The notes: a model not told the origin generated them from the sequence alone. A stretch of DNA of 64,000 bases from Pyropia haitanensis (GCA_008729055.1 SDUX01000002.1:4925874-4989873); one strand, 5' to 3'; positions 43,901 through 53,700 are shown, counted from the stretch's first letter. Made by a program: numbers and translations.

Positions 43901-45549
43901 GCTGCTACAGAGATTGTACATGCAGCTGGTGCCACCACAGGAGGGGGTGCGGCCGGTGCTGCTGCATGTGGTCGTGCATCGACCGGTGCCGCAACAGTGG
44001 GCGCCACCTCCGCCGTCCGAGTCAAGGGCCCACTCGATGATGACAAAGGTGGCAGCAGCGGTACGGTTTCCGCCGCTGGCGCCAGAGGTGCAGGCGCAGT
44101 CACGACCGCCGCAGGTGCGGGAGCAGCTGCCGCTGCCACTGGTGCGGGCACAGCAGGAGCCGCCGAGGGTGAGGGCCTGGCTGCTCCTACTGCATTAGCG
44201 GGTACTGCCGCCGCCCGTGCCGATGACGGCGCAGACGTCGCTACCGCAAGTGCGGGAGCAGCAGCTGCTGCCGCAGGTGCAGACGCGGCACGTGCGGGTG
44301 CGGCACTTGCCGCTGACCGGGGCCCCCTACGTCGCGCTTTCAAGTCCTGCGACGCCCGCCAATGCGCCGGCAGCCGCGGTGGGTGGGAGGGCGCCGGAGG
44401 CGCAACGACCACATCCACAGGAAGATCCTCAATGACGGCTCGGGCCTTGTTCGCCAGCGTCGTCGCCGCCAACCAAATGTTCTTGGCCGTCGTGGCGGCG
44501 TCGGCAGCTTCCGCAGCGACCGTTTGATTGCTCGGCGAGGCGGCAGCAGTGAGAGCCGTGGCGGCCTCATACGCAGATGCCTCTTCGGCCGCGTGCGCCG
44601 CCGCGGCCGCCATGGCAGACGCCACGCCGGTCGCGGAGGCACCGGGTGTGACACTGCTGGCAGCCTCCGTGGCGCCCGTCACGGCGCCTGCCGCTTCAGC
44701 CTCGGCCCGCTCACGTTGATGCTTGGCGTAGCTTTGCAAAATCAACACCCGTTGAAGCGGCGGCAGGTTTAACGTGTTGAGCAGTGCGGTCACCGCCTCT
44801 GGGAAGACGGCTGGTCCGCCTGGTGCTGTCGGTGTCAACGAAGACGCCCGCCTGACATGACCACCAGGCCGAGGGGCCCCCGACTGAGGTTGTCTTGAGG
44901 CACGCCCCGACGTGGACCGCACCCGAGCAGAGGATGGCGACGGTGCCACCGCCGCGCCGCCGCTGCTTCCTCCACCGGCAGCGTGGGGCCGTTTAGCCGC
45001 TGGCGCTGTCGAGGCCGCGGCAGCCGCGGGGCGCTTGCGAGCTGCGCCCACAACGCCTGGCGCAGCGACTCCCCCTGCCGCAGTTGGTGGCCGGCCGGTG
45101 GATGACGATGCGTCCCCCGCCCCGCCGGTACTGCCACCGTCGACGGGCGAGGCCACCAGGTCCACAACCCCTTCGCCCGCCCCGAGCCTCTCCCTGACAC
45201 TGCCACCTCCGCCACTGACGCCACGACTCCCTTCGTTGTCGCCACTGCCCCCGGCCGGGTTTCTCGACGTCGCTGCAGCACCACGACCAACGCAGGAGAG
45301 AGCGGCCATCGGTGACACCGCTCTCGCAGCTCCCGCAAGTGTCGCAGCCGCGTCCGGCGTCATCGGCAACGCTGCTCTCGGCGCTGCTTGCGGCGGCACC
45401 TGCCCCCCAGCCGGTCCTGCCTCAACCCCAGCCGGCAGGCCATGTCGTGGTCGCTTGGGTGTCGGTGGCGGCGGAGTCGCGTCCACCTTGTCGACAGAAC
45501 GACGGATAGGGGGGGGAGGAGGACGAGGGGGGGGGGGATCCGGCGTCAT
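34954..45549 (-). CDS. Giant SANT-domain corepressor-like protein (N-CoR/SMRT-type), about 3531 residues
   Basis: ATG 45549 is the first in-frame ATG; the frame is open upstream without another. A typical SANT domain starts at Trp 2401 (NPWTKAERLVFLEKYVAH, then KNFRRIASFLKRKSLADVVSFYYTHKL). This is close to the first SANT of N-CoR/SMRT corepressors, which activates HDAC3. A second SANT/Myb-like domain starts near 2542 (WPEEDLVQLVHGMA ... WADIAKAVGRG ... CWEAYRRY). A third starts near 3157 (WPPEVASRFRGLLARHG ... NWRAICQQLP). A motif LPxHWRxxxxLxAxR occurs at Trp 397, 1453 and 2087. About 1,000 residues of Ala/Pro/Val repeats lie between 400 and 1450. A charged helix (MDETDTKLHNLKEELKQRW) lies near 1745-1770. 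Four 28-residue acidic repeats, a QP(V)QP-repeat region and a C-terminal SIM (FIDLVDDSE near 3480) follow. It is probably a nuclear scaffold of a deacetylase complex, by analogy. Confidence 0.82.
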   Translation of the reverse strand: MTPDPPPPRPPPPPIRRSVDKVDATPPPPTPKRPRHGLPAGVEAGPAGGQVPPQAAPRAALPMTPDAAATLAGAARAVSPMAALSCVGRGAAATSRNPAGGSGDNEGSRGVSGGGGSVRERLGAGEGVVDLVASPVDGGSTGGAGDASSSTGRPPTAAGGVAAPGVVGAARKRPAAAAASTAPAAKRPHAAGGGSSGGAAVAPSPSSARVRSTSGRASRQPQSGAPRPGGHVRRASSLTPTAPGGPAVFPEAVTALLNTLNLPPLQRVLILQSYAKHQRERAEAEAAGAVTGATEAASSVTPGASATGVASAMAAAAAHAAEEASAYEAATALTAAASPSNQTVAAEAADAATTAKNIWLAATTLANKARAVIEDLPVDVVVAPPAPSHPPRLPAHWRASQDLKARRRGPRSAASAAPARAASAPAAAAAAPALAVATSAPSSARAAAVPANAVGAARPSPSAAPAVPAPVAAAAAPAPAAVVTAPAPLAPAAETVPLLPPLSSSSGPLTRTAEVAPTVAAPVDARPHAAAPAAPPPVVAPAACTISVAAAAPAPATTTFAPAPAAATCVPALAAPAAVTAPLPQSVPSSIGALPGMAAVTPPAAAADAAPTCAVATAAPAPGIASVAPASAVAMAASRPASASTTPASAVASAAPAPAGPTRAAAAGGAPACAAATAAPVAAAVVPIAVAVDGAPTPPIMTAALPRAVASPALAHPSAIAGPARAAAAAPAPVSAASTALTASVLGPLPPSSVATPVVVVAAPAPLAVATAPAPAAPSATSRPDAVAAGPPRVGASVALAVVPAEVAPAPATAAAAAGPATVPTIRAPGVAAAMPAPAAAAATGTLVVAGAAPASAVVPAVPAPVVAAATGTPPTAAAAPVPAATAAPGRDATLAASTRPLPTSSITSAVTEQVGAPVAHLPTQVTGVSTSSAAVMAPRHPAAVTAPVLSTKTAAPKPAAAVAVPGAPVLASVAAAPRPAAAAAAPAPAAAVPASAPARATPSSAPAAVAAATTAASLVAAHKRVAAVDAARRVLAATVPVPQAVVDAARRVLAAALAAPTSAAAAGRPAVPAVSPASVAANTTRAPVVVAAAPASAQVVAAGAAPAAETAQFNRATAAAPTAPPPPAVTAPIALAAASPVLATPSTTPVPATAAAAPTPVAATSSPRLARTAIGAAPAAAVATHAPASAAAAPAPAALAAALAPATAAAAAPAPAPAAAAPSPAAMSGPAPAAVAAATPAPSAVTAASTPAAVAAAPAPTAAAVTAAPVVAAGAPATAAAAAASAPALAAAVPASAAAVAAPVPVAVATVPAPATAAPASATAAAVPAPSVAHDVPVSASVAAALVPAAVAVGRVPTAAAPPPVAVAAGPASVGVADAHVPAAAAASSTLSARSGAPVVAPAVPSPPAAAVSTAVTTVSLARPPTATIEDPPRRPILQPLARAVSRLPAHWLAARELRARAGVPEEPQVAPHAPSDPPRRSVQPLPAVQLHPPLNASAAQAGLASSAAVAGPVSSSRPAEETVASEPEASSLVVVIPNALAPAGVRTAGNSGPVHGIGGLVGPSAEEPSGPAGQGRGSSVRDSGTAAASSAAADQAADSTAAGGGRRHRVRGKRPRNAPSAVASPYSTSLPGAEVTPRRPPAPPRARVPRAPRQRAVSGRFQRSTAKPSVPTPASGFEANAAMVAASVVAGWSAQLSGADDLTKESLDTMAFAAGQAAGLIPTRAPSTPVDVLDVLSKHKKFMYHLMDETDTKLHNLKEELKQRWRRRRQLIAAGSIVETAPGGVDASAAVSAWVAGGPANGEAEAAIGAIAVPGPADMSSGAGEEPLGDEAEAADGVVGAPSPADVVAGAGGEPLGDEAEAAEGAMAAPGPEDVTAGAGGERMGDEAEDAAGEVPTPHPTDVTAGADVAATGHAGVGQRVKDKGVTDHESGPGAEPARTSARAAIDDCNVSAGGLGSPTNREEGPNLEQGHPVGGHEVPDCRGGVPAGRGDDWLHPVPASAPVSAPMTPVLPEVPAAPVAPVASFFAATRGRPRAAAEAATAAMRAAAVGGGVASPSASSRGRPTCRLVTVSRAAVTVGLPYHWRPLLAANRVAAKAANESLRRMVCARGDLDGVGAPALPPRGTEVVSVPPATNAAVRAFLAAVHWSEQNKRTARDEDALQSGRDRRPRGMAAVAAGVRVGLSGTGGSTPADSQRFTTGLPGAARRSRGAIAAASLVPPVLVSAGRQPSSPVLGAAATVDQCGRTVGLERLCGLLAPRERGCPVAAVGTPTRLSSFSHGGASGRHRALPTLRAAAATPSQARACGGRGGGGAGGSGHSSGVGTGMSGSRSGLGHSTTASSSGLRHSHSPKDGVERWEANTALIPPMDPPGVLRFAGGGVLLDDPLATYEMAKEVNPWTKAERLVFLEKYVAHSKNFRRIASFLKRKSLADVVSFYYTHKLRLNLKSLAKSFAMKRRGGRKAALLRLADETRPRRRMVHNFWGGTAPRLAALAAAVQSGVDGGNGRAGRHREGGSGGSPAASHTSTTGVSAGAMTAASWPEEDLVQLVHGMARHAGNADLATGPPAPILIAGVPTEVTSSWADIAKAVGRGRSAMDCWEAYRRYRVALCLDAFARLGVSSPSHPTPPAALPATRGRGAASGGGAVLLKMAAADEQGGLELSGAEAGNVAAVDVAGGAGAVGSRVVSRAADTVVAAAAAGAAAAAESARLSEATAVAHDDERGPRFTSVATSCRGGRSVRGGRRRAGVPSGYYYEGGRVAPAGTVSPPRSGDANVAAPVVLYGYDQRLHGPPPAAALDAGRGRRCSGRRGGRSAVPVDPALSRLDLHQRLGSGGGADVATGDEAEYDATEQPLVDDVDNIADDNRVGRSGAYDVGATMRPPAGVSGGGRHARPPASSVDDMAGVTFPSAPSLGPPKAMRGGVPPRPRAGGTVAGHASSLTPAGAFDRVTGIPSSVAAVVPPEVAKAVAPVVAAAAEVSSALATRALRAVVASSAVANAMSSRSPMTATKPGALVVSDGTAAALAAAPPSAGRTLEPLGLLPVGPAVPTTAPSVSPGPVRMAAPQNLQSSDRERVLSSAQPSAVAAAVAPGQLPRSPPARPTTRSPHPAGPAALAPGTQPTPSAAPITTLRPLAPSRPPPAVTGDPVRFPPPPASWPPEVASRFRGLLARHGSNWRAICQQLPNVLPSEVLSHTLAHFELPTAAEVASPAPSSQPVQRAVQPAQPSQHEQPLQPVQPVPSVQPVQAVQQVAQPVPPEQRVRPVQQVPPVAEPMQPVQPVVQPVRPGQPVQPARPPVQPVVQPARPPQPVQPVSPAVQPLRPVQQEQQMQQTQPVQQVQPAARPVWPVRQVRAVVQPKLPMRPQQQVQPVHQARAAVQPVLPVPQKRPVQQVQPAVRPPAVRPVMPVQPVRPVAQPVQPAVQSTMQTLPAPSVQSVQPVQPTVQPVQPPQPFVPPQPPQPAVLPLPPQPILSSPPPPHPIHFIDLVDDSEGTPEGGSRGMEGASPLPPPLPPLPPPLPPLPPLPRPLPPPS
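39840..40150 (-). repeat. Four 84-bp in-frame acidic repeats
   Basis: The CTTCGGCCTC anchor recurs at 39876, 39960, 40044 and 40128, an exact 84-bp period. The minus-strand product is a 28-residue unit around EPLGDEAEAA ... PADVTAGAGG. Confidence 0.85.
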
Positions 45550-45601
45550 GCCAAGGCTCCACTCTGAGAGGGGGGGGAAAAGGAAACGGTGTAGCAGATA
45601 A

Positions 45602-45632
<31 letters not shown>

Positions 45633-48600
45633 ATGGGGGGCGGCAGGGTCGAAAGGACCCAGTCGTGGCGGGGACGGAGGGGGCAGTATGGCCACTCCGT
45701 CGAACACCGTCAGCCACAAGCAGGCCGACGGCGGCGACCACGGCCGCGGCTCGGCGTCAGTGACTTAGCGGCGGTGCGGCAGCGATAGCAGCGGGTGGTG
45801 CCGGCGAGGAAGCCAGAGGATGTCGTCCACTACCAGCACCTGCCAAGACCCAATCAATGGGTGGCCGGCACCCACACCTGGAGGGGGGGGGGGGGGAAGA
45901 GGAGGGGGGGGGGGGGGTGAGAGCCGGACAAGGGTAGAGGCAGAACGGCGGTGGCGGGTCCGGGGTTGGCAGAACGCGGGCGCTGAATGCAGCACGAAAT
46001 AATAAAACGGCTGCTGGACGCAACCACACCACAATGGCTGAAAAGGGGAAGAAGATTAGACGACGGGGGACGGTGGGGGAGGGGGAGGAGGGGGGCGGAG
46101 ACGGCGGGAACGCCCGAGTCCGAGACAGCGAGCAGCTTCAGCTGTGGTTGTGTGCGGTGGTGCGCGGGTGGTCATGGGGCGGGAACGACATGCCAAGCCC
46201 GGCCCCGAGTCGTGGACCGCTGGCGCAAGGACCGGTAAACTGAGGTGCCCGCTGTACGCCACTACCCTTTGTCCCCACGCATGCAACGGACCTCAGGCGG
46301 CCAGCAGGGTCCATAAATGGTGGGGGGGGGGGACCGTCCGTCGTCACGACGGGCCAATGGGAGCGATGGGAGGACCAGTGGTTTGAAACAACTGAACTGT
46401 CGGGGCGCTTGCCTGGACCCCACCGGGTGGGGGTCCCCCCCTGTCCAGCGGGGCACAACCGGCTGACAGGCACCTCGTGGGCGCCGCCGGCTGCGCCTTT
46501 TCGGGGTACCCCCCCCATGGGCACTGCGCCAGCGGCCTAGGCAGCCGCCATTGGCCGAACTAACCCAGTTGTATGGAAGGATAGGCAGTGGTGGGCCACC
46601 ACCAACCAAATCCAGTTGGCTCGCGAGTGGGAGGAAGGACGGCGGGAGGCGGGGGGAGGGGGTGGGGGGAGTGGGGGGGTGGGAGGCGGTGGAGATGGGC
46701 TGCGAGGAGGGACGACCCGACATACAGTGGCCCCCTGGCCAGCGCCTGGCTGGAGTAGGTACCACCGCTGTGGCGGGCTGTTGCACACTCTTGGACCTGG
46801 ACCGCCTGCGGCTTCGGTGCTTGTGCTTCCGCAGCCCGAGGGCTGCTCCAGGGGAAGGCACCAGAGACTTCTGGGTGCAAACAAACGTGGCTCTGCTGGC
46901 CATACCGCTCCGGTGGCAAGAAGAACGCGCGGCCACGCCTGGACGCCGCCGCGACGCGCAGCACAATGCGCGGGGATTGTTACCTTTCGAACCACGGGCG
47001 GGGCATGCGTCGTCGTGGGCCGCTGGCGCCTCCCTTTCATTGGTGACCAGACGGGCGTGGACGGGGTCGCCATCGACCGGTGACGCCCCGGGGTCCAGAC
47101 GGCAAGCATGGCTTCGCCGCGGACGTAGGCAGGCGAGCGGCAGCGCCGGTGGCGGCGTATGCAGAGCATCGCCCTGATGCTTGGGGTGTCACCACGTCGT
47201 AGCGTGCCACACAGTTTAGGGGGCAAGCGACGGCGCGCCGCGGATGCCTGCTGGCCAGCGCTTGGGGGGGGTGGCCGCAAGTTCAGAAACGCCTCTTGAG
47301 CTCTCGGCGCCGCCGACTTGGTGATACCCACCACGCACCGCGGGCAGCGGCCGCAGCGAGTTTGCACTCAGTGCGACAGACTGGGCACGTCATGGACGTC
47401 TCTCAGGTGCAAGATTGGGTTCTGACAGGCATCCTGTATTTTGAGCGCGTTTCCTTCCATCTTGGCCGGCGGTCGGGAACCTGCAAGCGCACTTGTACTG
47501 AACTTTTTGAACTTTGTGTACTCGTAGGTAAGGGTCACGAGTGCTAGCTCAGCGGGTCGCACGTCTCACGCTGAGACGCTGGCTGTCTTGTCAGCCCATT
47601 TGGGACACAGCGTCGATCACAACGTCAACAGCGAAAGATCCTGGTGGACCTACAGTGACAGTGTCGCGTGCCCACAGTTGTCCAATGGGTGTGCAGGTGG
47701 ACCCGTCCTCCCCCTCCACTCGATTTCGAGGACTCGTTGAAGCGGGCACTTGTGCGCACCTCTTCACATGTCGTTCAGTCGAACATCCGCATTCGGTATG
47801 GGTAGGTCCTGTTCAACGAGCGCTCAATGGCATGACTTATATCGGTAATTTACAGAAGAGTCGAAGTGATCATCGATGTTCATACAGTACAATGAAGGGT
47901 GAATTATATTGGACTGATTTGTGAATATGGATATTCATATTGATTGCTCTCCGAGCGTGTGCCTGAATTTGAACCGCGGCACCTGAGTGTGCCAGCCTTG
48001 GACTCAGTGAACCTTCGATTTCGCCACGGATGTCTGGGTGGTGCTGTCGAGCGTGCAAGCGACGGCCGTCGCTGATGTCGACCGGCGGGTGGGGTCCTTG
48101 TGCACGTTCCTCAGCCGTCTTCATCCCGCGCGGGACGTGGCGCTGGCAGACGTGTCCCCTCTGTTCGATTATCTGTCGGAGGGCTAGGTGACACTTGCCA
48201 CAGAATTGGCGCTTTGTGATGCTCGCCCGGTCTCACCCGCCCATGCGCTTGGCGGCCGCCCATATCGACACAGTTTACGCGCTACTCAACTCGTCCATCG
48301 GCACCGTCCCGCTGCGACGCCTCCACCGGTCAGGTTATTGACTGTGCGAGCGCAATGCATGGGCGAGGCGCCCCGTCGGCGGCAGCATGCGCCCGTTGGT
48401 CCGTCGAGGACTTACACGTGCGGTCACAGGCTTGAGGTGCGCACCATGAGGGAACAGAGTCGTTCACTTGTTGCCTGTCGTGCACTCGGCCGACCAGGTC
48501 TTCTCCTCTGTCGTTCTTGTACCTCTTCTCTCCTGGTCTGCTGCCCGTCCCTCGTCCTCCCGGGCGCCTCTCAGCGGGGCAGCCACCAGTCCCCAGGGAC

Positions 48601-49766
48601 TTCGCCCCTCAGTTGCCTCCCAGTGGAGTCCTGGTCGCCTGAGCCTGAGCCTCTAGGTTTCTTTCCCATAGGGCCTGCTGCCGTGCGTGCATGGGTTGTG
48701 CTCGCCCGCGTCCTCTCATCCCGCTGCCGCCTGGTCCTGCCTCCACGTGGTCGCACCCTTTCGTCCTCTTGGCCTTCCCTCCATGCACGTGGGACGCCGA
48801 GTCTTGTTTGCGTGGCAGCCCTGCTTGTGCGGGCAATCACGCGGAGGGGTCGCCGCCGACCCATCCGCTTGAGTATTCACACACCGCGTAGGAAAGGGGG
48901 GCGGTGCTGGTCCGTCGTTGTGTGCATCCTTTGCTGAGCGGCGCGTGGTTCCCTGCTCGCGCTGACAGCACAAACGCCGGTAAGCCCCCATGAACGCCAC
49001 GTTGTCGCCGCGGCGGAGGGTGCTTGCGTGGCCCGTGCTGGGATTACTGCCGCTGCAGAGCCGCCCTGAGCCGCCCGCCGAGCGGGTGTTGGGGGTGCGG
49101 GCGGCTTCCGGGCGCGCTCCCAGCGGCGGCCGTCGCTCGACGGCAGTCTGTGTGAGAATGGCATGGGGGTGGGGAGGGGGTTGGGCGGGCGCGTGGTGTG
49201 ATAGTGGCGGGCGGGCGGGCCGGCGGCGGGGCGGCGGGGTTTCTGGGCGCGGGCTGGGCGGGATATCGGGGGCGGCAAGGGGGCGGGAATGGGCGGCGGG
49301 CAAAGCGACCCCCAAAGAAAACACACATGAGCACGCATCTTACTCTACACCATCCCCACCGGCATGTGGTCGTACAACCCAACCCCCAGCCGCGTGGCCG
49401 GGGAACGACGACACCACCCTCCCGCCCCCCCTCCGCTACCCGCCAGCGGACACAGCCGTCACGGGCGGGGGGGCGGTCACCAAGCCGCGGCGGGCGATGG
49501 CGGCGGCCGCGGCGGCAGCAGCGCGGCAGAGACCACCACTGGCGGCGGCAGCGTCGACGGCAGCGGCGGCGGCGGGGGCAGCGGCGGCGGCAGCGCACCC
49601 AGGTCGCAACACGCGGCGGCGGCGGGACGCCAGTCCCGGCAGCGTCAGCAGTGGCGGCGCAGGAGGGGCGCCGCGACGGCGGCTGTCGGCGGGGCGAGGC
49701 GGGCGTCGCCCCCCCCCCGCGCCCACCCCACCCCCCCGCCGCCGCCGCCCCCGCGTCGTCGACGCC
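45550..49766. other. Spacer upstream of the SANT gene
   Basis: 45550-45920 is the leader or promoter side of the SANT gene and contains several G runs, the longest 28 G. 46000-49000 has mixed composition, including an AT-rich island at about 47820-47960 with a perfect short hairpin (AATATG ... CATATT). A minus-strand peptide beginning MTCPVCRTECK at 47392 is short and unsupported. No gene or tRNA could be established. Confidence 0.45.
45605..45632. repeat. 28-nt uninterrupted G run
   Basis: G at every position from 45605 to 45632, 56 bp upstream of the ATG of the SANT gene, and so a C28 tract on its coding strand. Further long G runs lie at 45882-45918. Confidence 0.9.
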
Positions 49767-50690
49767 TCAGGCGCGGAGCACCCGGGCCAGCAGCGCAGCC
49801 ACCGCCGCCGCGAGGCCGACAATGATGGACAGCAGCAACTGCCAGGGGGGGGGGAACGAGGCGGGAGTAGGGGCGCCAGAGTCAGAGAGGGGGGGGTGGG
49901 GGGGGAGGGTGTGAGAGCACAACAGCGCCAGCGTCGTCGCGTGAGTCGGTCCGTCGCCCCAGCACGGGTGCCTATCATCCCGGAAGCAGGCGGCGGGACA
50001 CGGGCGGCGAGTGACGCCGCCGTCTCGGGCGCCGCGCCGGCACTCATACCCCTCTCCAACACCCCCTCGCACACCACACAACCCCATCCCCACCCCCCAC
50101 TGCCACACCCTCCCCTCGCCGGTACCCCCCAAAAGCAAAACGTACCGGTACAAAGTTGGCCGACGCCGGCGGCGGCACGGCCGCCGTGCTCCGCCCCCCC
50201 GTGGCCGCCATGGCGGGCGCGCCCACCGCGAGCGCCGCGTTGAGGCCGTCCAGCTCCCGCCGCAGCTCCGCCTCGACCACCGCCCCGTCGTCGCCGCCGT
50301 TGGGCGTCGCGGCCACGCCGCGCGGCAGCGCGGTGGCCGCGACGGCGGCCGCGTCGGCGCCATAGTCGGCGGCCGCGGTGGCGGCGCCAATGACGCTGTC
50401 CGCGGCGGCGACCGCCTCGTCCAACCGCCGGTCCATCGCCTCCGCGGCGGCGCGGCTGGCCGCCGCCGCGTCGTGCGCGGCGGCCGCCTCCACGTCAGCG
50501 GCGGCGGCGCGCGCCTCGGCGGCCGCCACGCGGCTGCTGGCGGCCGCCTCGGCGGCGGCCGCGTCCGCCGCGCACGCCGCCGCGCGGTCATTGGCGGCAG
50601 CCACCCGGTCCTTGGCGGCCGCCTCGGCGGTGGCCGCGTCCGCCGCGCGCGCCGCCGCGTCGGCCGTCGCCGCCGCCGCGCGGTCGTCGG

Positions 50691-50721
<31 letters not shown>

Positions 50722-53700
50722 GGCCCGCTCGGCCGCCGCCGCCCGTGCGGCCGCGTCGGCGGTGGCCGCCTTGGCCGCCGCCACCGTCGCGGCGGCCGCG
50801 TCGAGCCGCGACCGCAGGTCCGCGACGGTCGCCGCCGCCGATGCGCGGTCGGCCGCCGCCGCGTCGGCGGCAGCGGTAGCCGCCGCCATCGCCGCCTCGT
50901 GCCGCGATGCCGCGTCCGCGGCGGCCGCTTGGGCGGCGGCGGTGGCGTCGGCCGCGGCCGCGGCGGCCGCCGCGTCGCGGTCGGCGGCCGCCGTGGCCGC
51001 CGCGGCGGTCAGCGCAACGGCGTGGCGGGAGCGGATCTCCGCGGCCGCCACCTTGGCCGCCGCCTTTTGCGCCGCCACCTTGGCCGCCGCGTCCCGGCGA
51101 GCACCAGCGACAGCCTCTTCCGCCGCGGCGACCCGAGCGGCCGCCGCGTCCTCGGCGGCGGCCTTGGCCTCACGCGCCGCGTCCAGCTGGGCCCGCAGGT
51201 CAGCTGCAGCCGCCTCCGCCGCGGCCTTGGCGGCAGCCGCGCTCGATACGGCGCCGCGCTCGTTCGCCACCGCCTCGTCGGCAGCCGCCTTTGCTGCCGT
51301 CACTGACTCCAACTGAGCCTTCAGGTCGGCAGCAGCCGCCTCGGCAGCCGCCTTTTCCGCCGCCACCGCCTTCAAGGTGTTACGCTCGGCGGCAAGGCCG
51401 TCCTCGACAGCGGCCTTGGCAGCCGCCATCGCGTCCAGCTGGGCCTTGAAATCCGCGGCAGCCGCCTCGGCCGCCGCCTTCTCCGCCGCCACGCTGGACA
51501 CGGCACCACGCTCGGCCGCCACCGCTTTATCGGCGGCCGCCCGTGCTGCCGCTGCCGTGTCCAGCTGGGCCTTCAAGTCCGCAGCAGCCGTCTCGGCCGC
51601 CGCCTTCTCCGCCGCCACGCTCGACACGACACCACGCTCGGCCACCACGGCCTCATCGGCAGCCACCCGTGCTGCCGTCGCCTCGTCCAGACGCGCCTGC
51701 AGGTCGGCAGCAGCCGCCTGGGTGGCCGCCTTGATAGCCTCCTTTTCGTCGGCAGCCGTCGCCGCCGCCACGCGCTGCGCCTCGGCCGCCTCAACGGCCG
51801 CAGCCCGATCGCTCTCCGCGGCCGCCAGCTTTGACCGCAGGTCGGCGGCGGTGGCCTCGGCCGCCGCCTTCTCCGCCGCAACACTCGACGCGACGCCGCG
51901 CTCCGCCACCACGGCTTCGTCGGCGGCCGCCTTTGCTGCCGTCACTGACTCCAGCTGAGCCTTCAGGTCAGCAGCAGCCGCCTCGGTCGCCGCTTTCTCT
52001 GCCGCCACCGCCTTCAAGGTGTCGCGCTCGGCGACAAGGCCGTCCTCAGCGGCAGCCTTAGCAGCCGACATCGCGTCCAGACGGGTCTGCAGGTCAGCGA
52101 CCGTGGCCTCGGCCGCCGCCTTCTCCGCCGCAACACCCGACGCGAGGCCGCGCTCGGTCACGGCCGCCTCGTCTGCGGCCGCCTTTGCTGCCGCCACCGC
52201 CTCCAGCTGGGCCTTCAGGTCCGCTGCTGCCGCCTCCATGGCCGCCTTCTCTGCAGCCACCGCCTTCAACGTTTCACGTTCGGCGGCAAGGCCGTCCTCG
52301 GCAGCAGCCTTTGCAGTCGCCGTCTCGTCGAGACGGACCTGTAGGTCGGCGGCGGCCGCTTCAGCAGCCGCCTTCTCCGCCGCAACCGCCTTCAACGAGT
52401 CGCGCTCGGCGGCAAGGCCGTCCTCGACGGCAGCCTTGGCGGCCACCGTCTCGTCGAGACGGGCCTGCAAGTCCGCGGCGGCCGCCTCCGCCGCCGCCTT
52501 TTCCGCCGCCACGCTCGATACGGCGCCGCGCTCGGTCACCACCGCCTCGTCGGCAGCCGCCTTTGCTGCCGTCACTGACTCCAGCTGGGCCTTCAGGTCC
52601 GCAGCAGCCGCTTCGGCAGCCGCCTTTTCCGCCGCCACCGCCTTCAACGTGTCGCGCTCGGCGGCAAGGCCGGCTTCGACAGCGGCCTTGGCTGCCGCCG
52701 ACTCGTCCAACTGGGCCTTGAGGTCCGCAGCAGCCGCTTCGGCTGTCGCTTTTTCCGCTGCCACCGCCGCCGAGGCGGCGCGCTCGGCGGCAAGCCCATC
52801 CTCGAGAGCGGCCTTTGCGGCCACCGACTCGTCGAGACGGGCCTGCAAGTCCGCGGCGGCCGCCTCCGCCGCCGCCTTTTCCGCCGCCACGCTCGATACG
52901 GCGCCGCGCTCGGTCACCACCGCCTCGTCGGCAGCCGCCTTTGCTGCCGTCACTGACTCCAGCTGAGCCTTCAGGTCGGCAGCAGCCGCCTCGGCAGCAG
53001 CCTTTTCCGCCGCCACCGCCTTCAAGGTGTCGCGCTCGGCGGCAAGGCCGGCTTCGACAGCGGCCTTGGCTGCCGCCGACTCGTCCAACTGGGCCTTGAG
53101 GTCCGCAGCAGCCGCTTCGGCAGCCGCCTTTTCCGCCGCCACCGCCTTCGACGTGTCGCGCTCGGCGGCAAGGCCGGCTTCGACAGCGGCCTTGGCTGCC
53201 GCCGACTCGTCCAACTGGGCCTTGAGGTCCGCAGCAGCCGCTTCGGCTGTCGCTTTTTCCGCTGCCACCGCCGCCGAGGCGGCGCGCTCGGCGGCAAGCC
53301 CATCCTCGACGGCAGCCTTGGCGGCCACCGTCTCGTCGAGACGGGCCTGCAAGTCCGCGGCGGCCGCCTCCGCTGCCGCCTTTTCCGCCGCCACGCTCGA
53401 TACGGCGCCGCGCTCGGTCACCACCGCCTCGTCGGCAGCCGCCTTTGCTGCCGTCACTGACTCCAGCTGGGCCTTCAGGTCCGCAGCAGCCGCTTCGGCA
53501 GCCGCCTTTTCCGCCGCCACCGCCTTCAACGTGTCGCGCTCGGCGGCAAGGCCGGCTTCGACAGCGGCCTTGGCTGCCGCCGACTCGTCCAACTGGGCCT
53601 TGAGGTCCGCAGCAGCCGCTTCGGCTGTCGCTTTTTCCGCTGCCACCGCCGCCGAGGCGGCGCGCTCGGCGGCAAGCCCATCCTCGAGAGCGGCCTTTGC

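Noticed and set aside
47281..47392. Minus-strand peptide starting MTCPVCRTECK
   Set aside because: Zinc-ribbon-like start but only about 36 codons and no continuation in any frame with further Cys pairs.
47540..48010. tRNA-like pieces (GCTAGCTCAGCGGGT near 47545; GGTTCAAATTC on the minus strand near 47980)
   Set aside because: Neither piece has the complete set of arms: no matching T-stem, wrong anticodon-loop length and no acceptor pairing.
48188..48937. 249-codon plus-strand frame
   Set aside because: Starts at GTG, no domain, composition like the surrounding spacer.
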